25,864 nt of DNA from Pullilachnospira_A gallistercoris. GTDB taxonomy: Bacteria > Bacillota > Clostridia > Lachnospirales > Lachnospiraceae. The position numbers and the translations under genes are program-made. Location: the NCBI GenBank assembly GCA_018712125.1, contig DVHM01000079.1:1-25864 (forward strand), in the 5' to 3' direction. The notes under the pieces are model-generated. The model was not told the DNA's origin, did no database searches, and worked only from the letters and a program-made list of their open reading frames with translations. Shown piece after piece: positions 23,185 to 25,864 of this stretch. The first letter of the stretch is position 1; every line of letters starts with the position of its first letter.

Positions 23185-23325
23185 GCGCGATACGCCCGGA
23201 GAGTAGACCCGCCGTGCTTGCACGAGCGGGCATCTGACGGGCAGCGGTCATCGAGCAGTTATCGCTGCGACGGAGAATCCTGCCGGGCAGGAGTTATATT
23301 GGATTCACAGAAAGGAGAGGCGCGG
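23185..23325 (+). other. Non-coding spacer with two hairpins ahead of the ger operon
   Basis: CCCGC+CGTGC (23208-23217) pairs with GCACG+GCGGG (23220-23230, one bulged A) around a 2-nt loop. GCAGCG (23241-23246) pairs with CGCTGC (23263-23268). The promoter of the ger operon should be here. Germination receptors are usually read by the forespore factor sigma-G, but I could not identify a convincing sigma-G or sigma-A site by eye. Confidence 0.4.
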
Positions 23326-24819
23326 ATGGAGGAGCAAAGGCAGCACCGGTTTACCGGAAAGATCAAGACGGACCGGGCCTATCTGACGGAGATTTTTTCG
23401 GACTGTTCCGATATGAAGATGAAGGATATGAAAATCGGGAGGGACAAGGAGATTTCCTGTTTCCTGGTCTACATCGAGATTACCATGTCCTCGATCATGT
23501 TCCGGACCACCGCCATCGGAAATTTTCTGGTAAGGCTGTCGGATATGGATGCCGGGGAAATTCATGAGGCTCTCGCGGAAAATGCCCTGGGACTCTCGGA
23601 TATGACGCTGTACGAGACGGCGGAGGAGGCGGCCCAGGGGGTTCTGACCGGAGACGCGGTGTTTCTTGTGGACGGGTTTGACCGGGCTTTCAAGATTCCG
23701 GATAAGGGGTATCCCGGCGGTGTGGTCAAGGATGTGGAGTCGGAGAAGGTTACCAGGGGCAGCAATGAGGGGTTTACCGACAATATCAAGATCAACACGG
23801 CGCTGATGCGCAAGCGTCTTCAGACGCCGGATCTGAAAATTGAGCAGATGCAGCTGGGAGTGCGGACCAACACTCTGGTCAATCTGATCTATATGAAGGG
23901 GATTGTCCGGCCGGAGCTTCTGCGGGAAATCAAGAAGCGCCTGGAGGATTTTGAGGTGGACGGCATTCTGGAGAGCGGTATGGTGGAGCAGCTGACGGAG
24001 GAGCAGTGGCTCTCGCCCTTCCCCCAGGTGCAGACCACCCGCAGGCCTGACCGGGCGGTCATGGCGGTGCTGGAGGGGAAGGCGGTCATTCTGGTAAACA
24101 ACACGCCCATCGGCCTGATCCTTCCGGCGGATTACAACTCCTTTATCCGCACCACCGACGACTACTATAACCGGGCGGAGATCGCCAGTTTCAGCCGGCT
24201 GATCCGCTATATCGCCTCCTTTCTGGCCATGAGCCTGCCGGGGCTGTACCTGGCAGTCACGAATTTTCACACCCAGATTCTGCCAACCACGCTGCTGTTG
24301 TCCTTTGCCGCCAACCGGCAGGGAGTCCCTTTTCCGGCGGTGGTGGAGGTGCTTCTGATGGAGTTGTCCTTTGAACTTCTGCGGGAGGCCGGCGTGCGTC
24401 TGCCGGGCACCCTGGGGAATACCATCGGGATTGTGGGAGGCCTGATCATCGGCCAGGCCGCGGTGGACGCCAACATTGTCAGTCCCATCGTGGTCATTGT
24501 GGTGGCCTTTACCGCCCTCTGTTCCTTCTCGATCCCAAACGACGACTTCGCCTCGGCTTTCCGGCTGATGAAATTTGCGGTCATCGCCATGTCCGCCTGG
24601 CTGGGGTTTTACGGTTTCCTGCTGGCGATGCTGGCGGTCCTGATTCATTTGAGCCAGCTGAAGAGCTACGGGATGCCCTACCTTCTGCCCTTTGTGGGGG
24701 CGGAACTCAACGACTATCAGGATGAGCGGGATTCCCTGGTGCGTTTTCCCCTCTTCGCCCTGAAGCGTCGCCCCATCAACGCCAGAAAATCACAGAGAAT
24801 TCGTTTTCGGAGGAAGTAA
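23326..24819 (+). CDS. gerAA: Spore germination protein, GerA family A subunit
   Basis: A subunit of a Ger-type nutrient germinant receptor in the inner membrane of the spore. The 497-residue protein has a soluble N-terminal half (about 1-280) and a membrane region from about 290. The family signatures MELSFELLREAGVRLP (345-360), NTIGIVGGLIIGQAAVDANIVSP (in part, 365-387) and SIPNDDFASAFRLMKF (402-417) are clear. ATG at 23326 has AAAGGAGAGG 5 nt or more upstream; the frame is open to 22906, but that part overlaps gntR and the terminator. The stop directly abuts the ATG of the B subunit gene. The specific paralogue (GerA, GerB or GerK type) and the nutrient sensed cannot be told from sequence alone. 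Confidence 0.93.
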   Translation: MEEQRQHRFTGKIKTDRAYLTEIFSDCSDMKMKDMKIGRDKEISCFLVYIEITMSSIMFRTTAIGNFLVRLSDMDAGEIHEALAENALGLSDMTLYETAEEAAQGVLTGDAVFLVDGFDRAFKIPDKGYPGGVVKDVESEKVTRGSNEGFTDNIKINTALMRKRLQTPDLKIEQMQLGVRTNTLVNLIYMKGIVRPELLREIKKRLEDFEVDGILESGMVEQLTEEQWLSPFPQVQTTRRPDRAVMAVLEGKAVILVNNTPIGLILPADYNSFIRTTDDYYNRAEIASFSRLIRYIASFLAMSLPGLYLAVTNFHTQILPTTLLLSFAANRQGVPFPAVVEVLLMELSFELLREAGVRLPGTLGNTIGIVGGLIIGQAAVDANIVSPIVVIVVAFTALCSFSIPNDDFASAFRLMKFAVIAMSAWLGFYGFLLAMLAVLIHLSQLKSYGMPYLLPFVGAELNDYQDERDSLVRFPLFALKRRPINARKSQRIRFRRK

Positions 24820-25864
24820 ATGTTTGCTGACAATCAGATGATTTCCGGGCGCCAGTGCGCCAGACTGTTGTTTTTTGATTTTCTCGGGATCGGGACGCTG
24901 CTGCTGCCGGGCTATCTGGCGGATGTGGCCGGCGAGGACGGCATCTTTGCCATCGCTTTCGGGGTGGCGGCATCCCTTCTGTACCTGAAGCTGCTGCAGA
25001 AAATTGTGCTAAGCAGGGAGGAGACCTTTCTGTCCGGCGCCGGAGGCGGTATCGCCAAGGCAGCGGACGGCCTGCTGATCGCTCTCTACGGTCTCTACTA
25101 TGTGCTGCTGGGCGGATACGCGCTGTATCTCTTCGGCACGCTGATCCAGCGGACGCTTCTGGTGGAGGAGAGCTTCTGGCTCATTACGCTCCTGGGGCTG
25201 GTTCTGGCGGTCTACGGTATGGCCCGGGGAATGGAGAGCCGGGCGAGAGTTTACGAGGTGCTGTTCTGGCTGGTGCTGATTCCCTTCCTTCTGATGCTGC
25301 TTCTGGCAGTCGCGGATGTGTCGCCCCAGCAGCAGTTTCCCATGGCCACCGCCGCGCCGGGAGATGTTCTCCAGGGTGCCTACCTGGTCTTTCTGGTGTT
25401 TTCCCTCTGTCAGATGCTGTTGTTCGCGGGAAATGTTATCTCCCCGGCAAAGGCGGGCCGGGCGGCGGGCTCGGCGATTCTCTTCGCTGGTCTGCTCTTC
25501 GCGGTTCTCTACGAAATTCTGCTGGGAGTGTTCGGGCGGGTTACCGTGTCGGAGTTGGAGTTTCCGGCAGTGTCCCTGATGAGCATGGTAACCCTTCCCG
25601 GCGGTTTTCTCCACCGGCAGGATGCCCTCATGGTGGGCGTCTGGTTTTTCACGTTGTTCGCCCTGATCTGCAGCAGCATGTATTACAGTTGCCAGTGTAT
25701 GGAAAAGTTCCGGGGCAAAAGCGTCCTGTGGCGTGGAATTCCCGTGAAAAAGTGGATTCTGCTGCTCTGCGGCGTTCTGGTATACGCTGTCTCCTACGGA
25801 TGCTATCTGCACCCGGAGACCTTTGCCACCCTTCTGGAGCGGTTTTTCTGGTATCTGACACCGG
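24820..25864 (+). CDS. gerAB: Spore germination protein, GerA family B subunit (permease-like), partial
   Basis: Starts with ATG at 24820, immediately after the gerAA stop, with GGAGG inside the gerAA end, and stays open to the window edge (348 codons visible, no stop). It begins MFADNQMISGRQCARLLFFD followed by FLGIGTLLLPGYLA and shows about nine hydrophobic segments. This is the pattern of the GerAB/endospore germination permease family in the APC transporter superfamily, which forms the ligand-binding part of the receptor. Family members are about 360-370 residues, so only the last few residues should be missing. A C subunit lipoprotein gene would be expected just beyond the window. Confidence 0.88.
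   Translation, partial: MFADNQMISGRQCARLLFFDFLGIGTLLLPGYLADVAGEDGIFAIAFGVAASLLYLKLLQKIVLSREETFLSGAGGGIAKAADGLLIALYGLYYVLLGGYALYLFGTLIQRTLLVEESFWLITLLGLVLAVYGMARGMESRARVYEVLFWLVLIPFLLMLLLAVADVSPQQQFPMATAAPGDVLQGAYLVFLVFSLCQMLLFAGNVISPAKAGRAAGSAILFAGLLFAVLYEILLGVFGRVTVSELEFPAVSLMSMVTLPGGFLHRQDALMVGVWFFTLFALICSSMYYSCQCMEKFRGKSVLWRGIPVKKWILLLCGVLVYAVSYGCYLHPETFATLLERFFWYLTP

Noticed and set aside
22906..23325. N-terminal extension of the GerA A-subunit frame by 140 codons
   Set aside because: It overlaps gntR and the strong terminator; the GerA family N-terminus matches the start at 23326, which has a good ribosome binding site.

Overview
The window looks like chromosomal DNA from a spore-forming, Gram-positive member of class Clostridia, most likely family Lachnospiraceae. 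Grounds: a Firmicutes-type T-box leader in front of ileS, a dnaE-pfkA gene pair, a small alarmone synthetase, a GerA-type spore germinant receptor operon, strong AGGAGG-like ribosome binding sites, some GTG and TTG starts, and moderately high GC. The genus cannot be fixed from this window. No rRNA, tRNA, CRISPR array, intact insertion sequence or prophage gene was seen.

Layout. 1-696 is a decayed Rpn/PDDEXK-type nuclease-transposase gene with an internal deletion, a frameshift and a 67-bp direct repeat. 778-2226 (minus) is pncB, divergent from a UMF1-family MFS transporter (2418-3665). Two membrane proteins follow, each with its own promoter: an unrecognised 521-residue protein (3732-5297) and a DUF4190 protein with a Gln/Tyr/Gly/Asn-rich head (5427-6170). 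At 6209-6520 a sigma-A promoter drives an isoleucine T-box (AUC specifier). It is followed by an unexplained multi-hairpin stretch (6521-6700) and then by ileS, glgP and an ABM-domain gene, closed by a strong terminator at 12778. A second group holds a patatin-like phospholipase, a CPBP protease, dnaE and pfkA, and ends in a terminator at 19522-19564. A TrmH-family RNA methyltransferase, an 87-residue unknown with a TTG start and a RelQ-like alarmone synthetase come next. Then comes ispE with a GntR/FCD regulator, behind a leader that carries operator-like palindromes and a 70-nt hairpin. The window ends in gerAA and a truncated gerAB.

How the genes fit together. Most are housekeeping: NAD salvage, tRNA charging, replication, glycolysis, isoprenoid precursors and sporulation. 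The most notable points are regulatory. Glycogen phosphorylase sits 9 bp behind ileS with no terminator between them, so glycogen breakdown may answer to isoleucyl-tRNA charging. The ispE-gntR pair has TGTACA/GTATAC palindromes at its promoter that could be sites for its own GntR protein, and a near-identical 14-mer lies upstream of the ileS T-box promoter. An rRNA methyltransferase, an unknown small protein and an alarmone synthetase are tightly packed behind a terminator. I found no clear new multi-gene defence or mobile system; the candidates for novelty are these regulatory arrangements and the hairpin element in the ileS leader.
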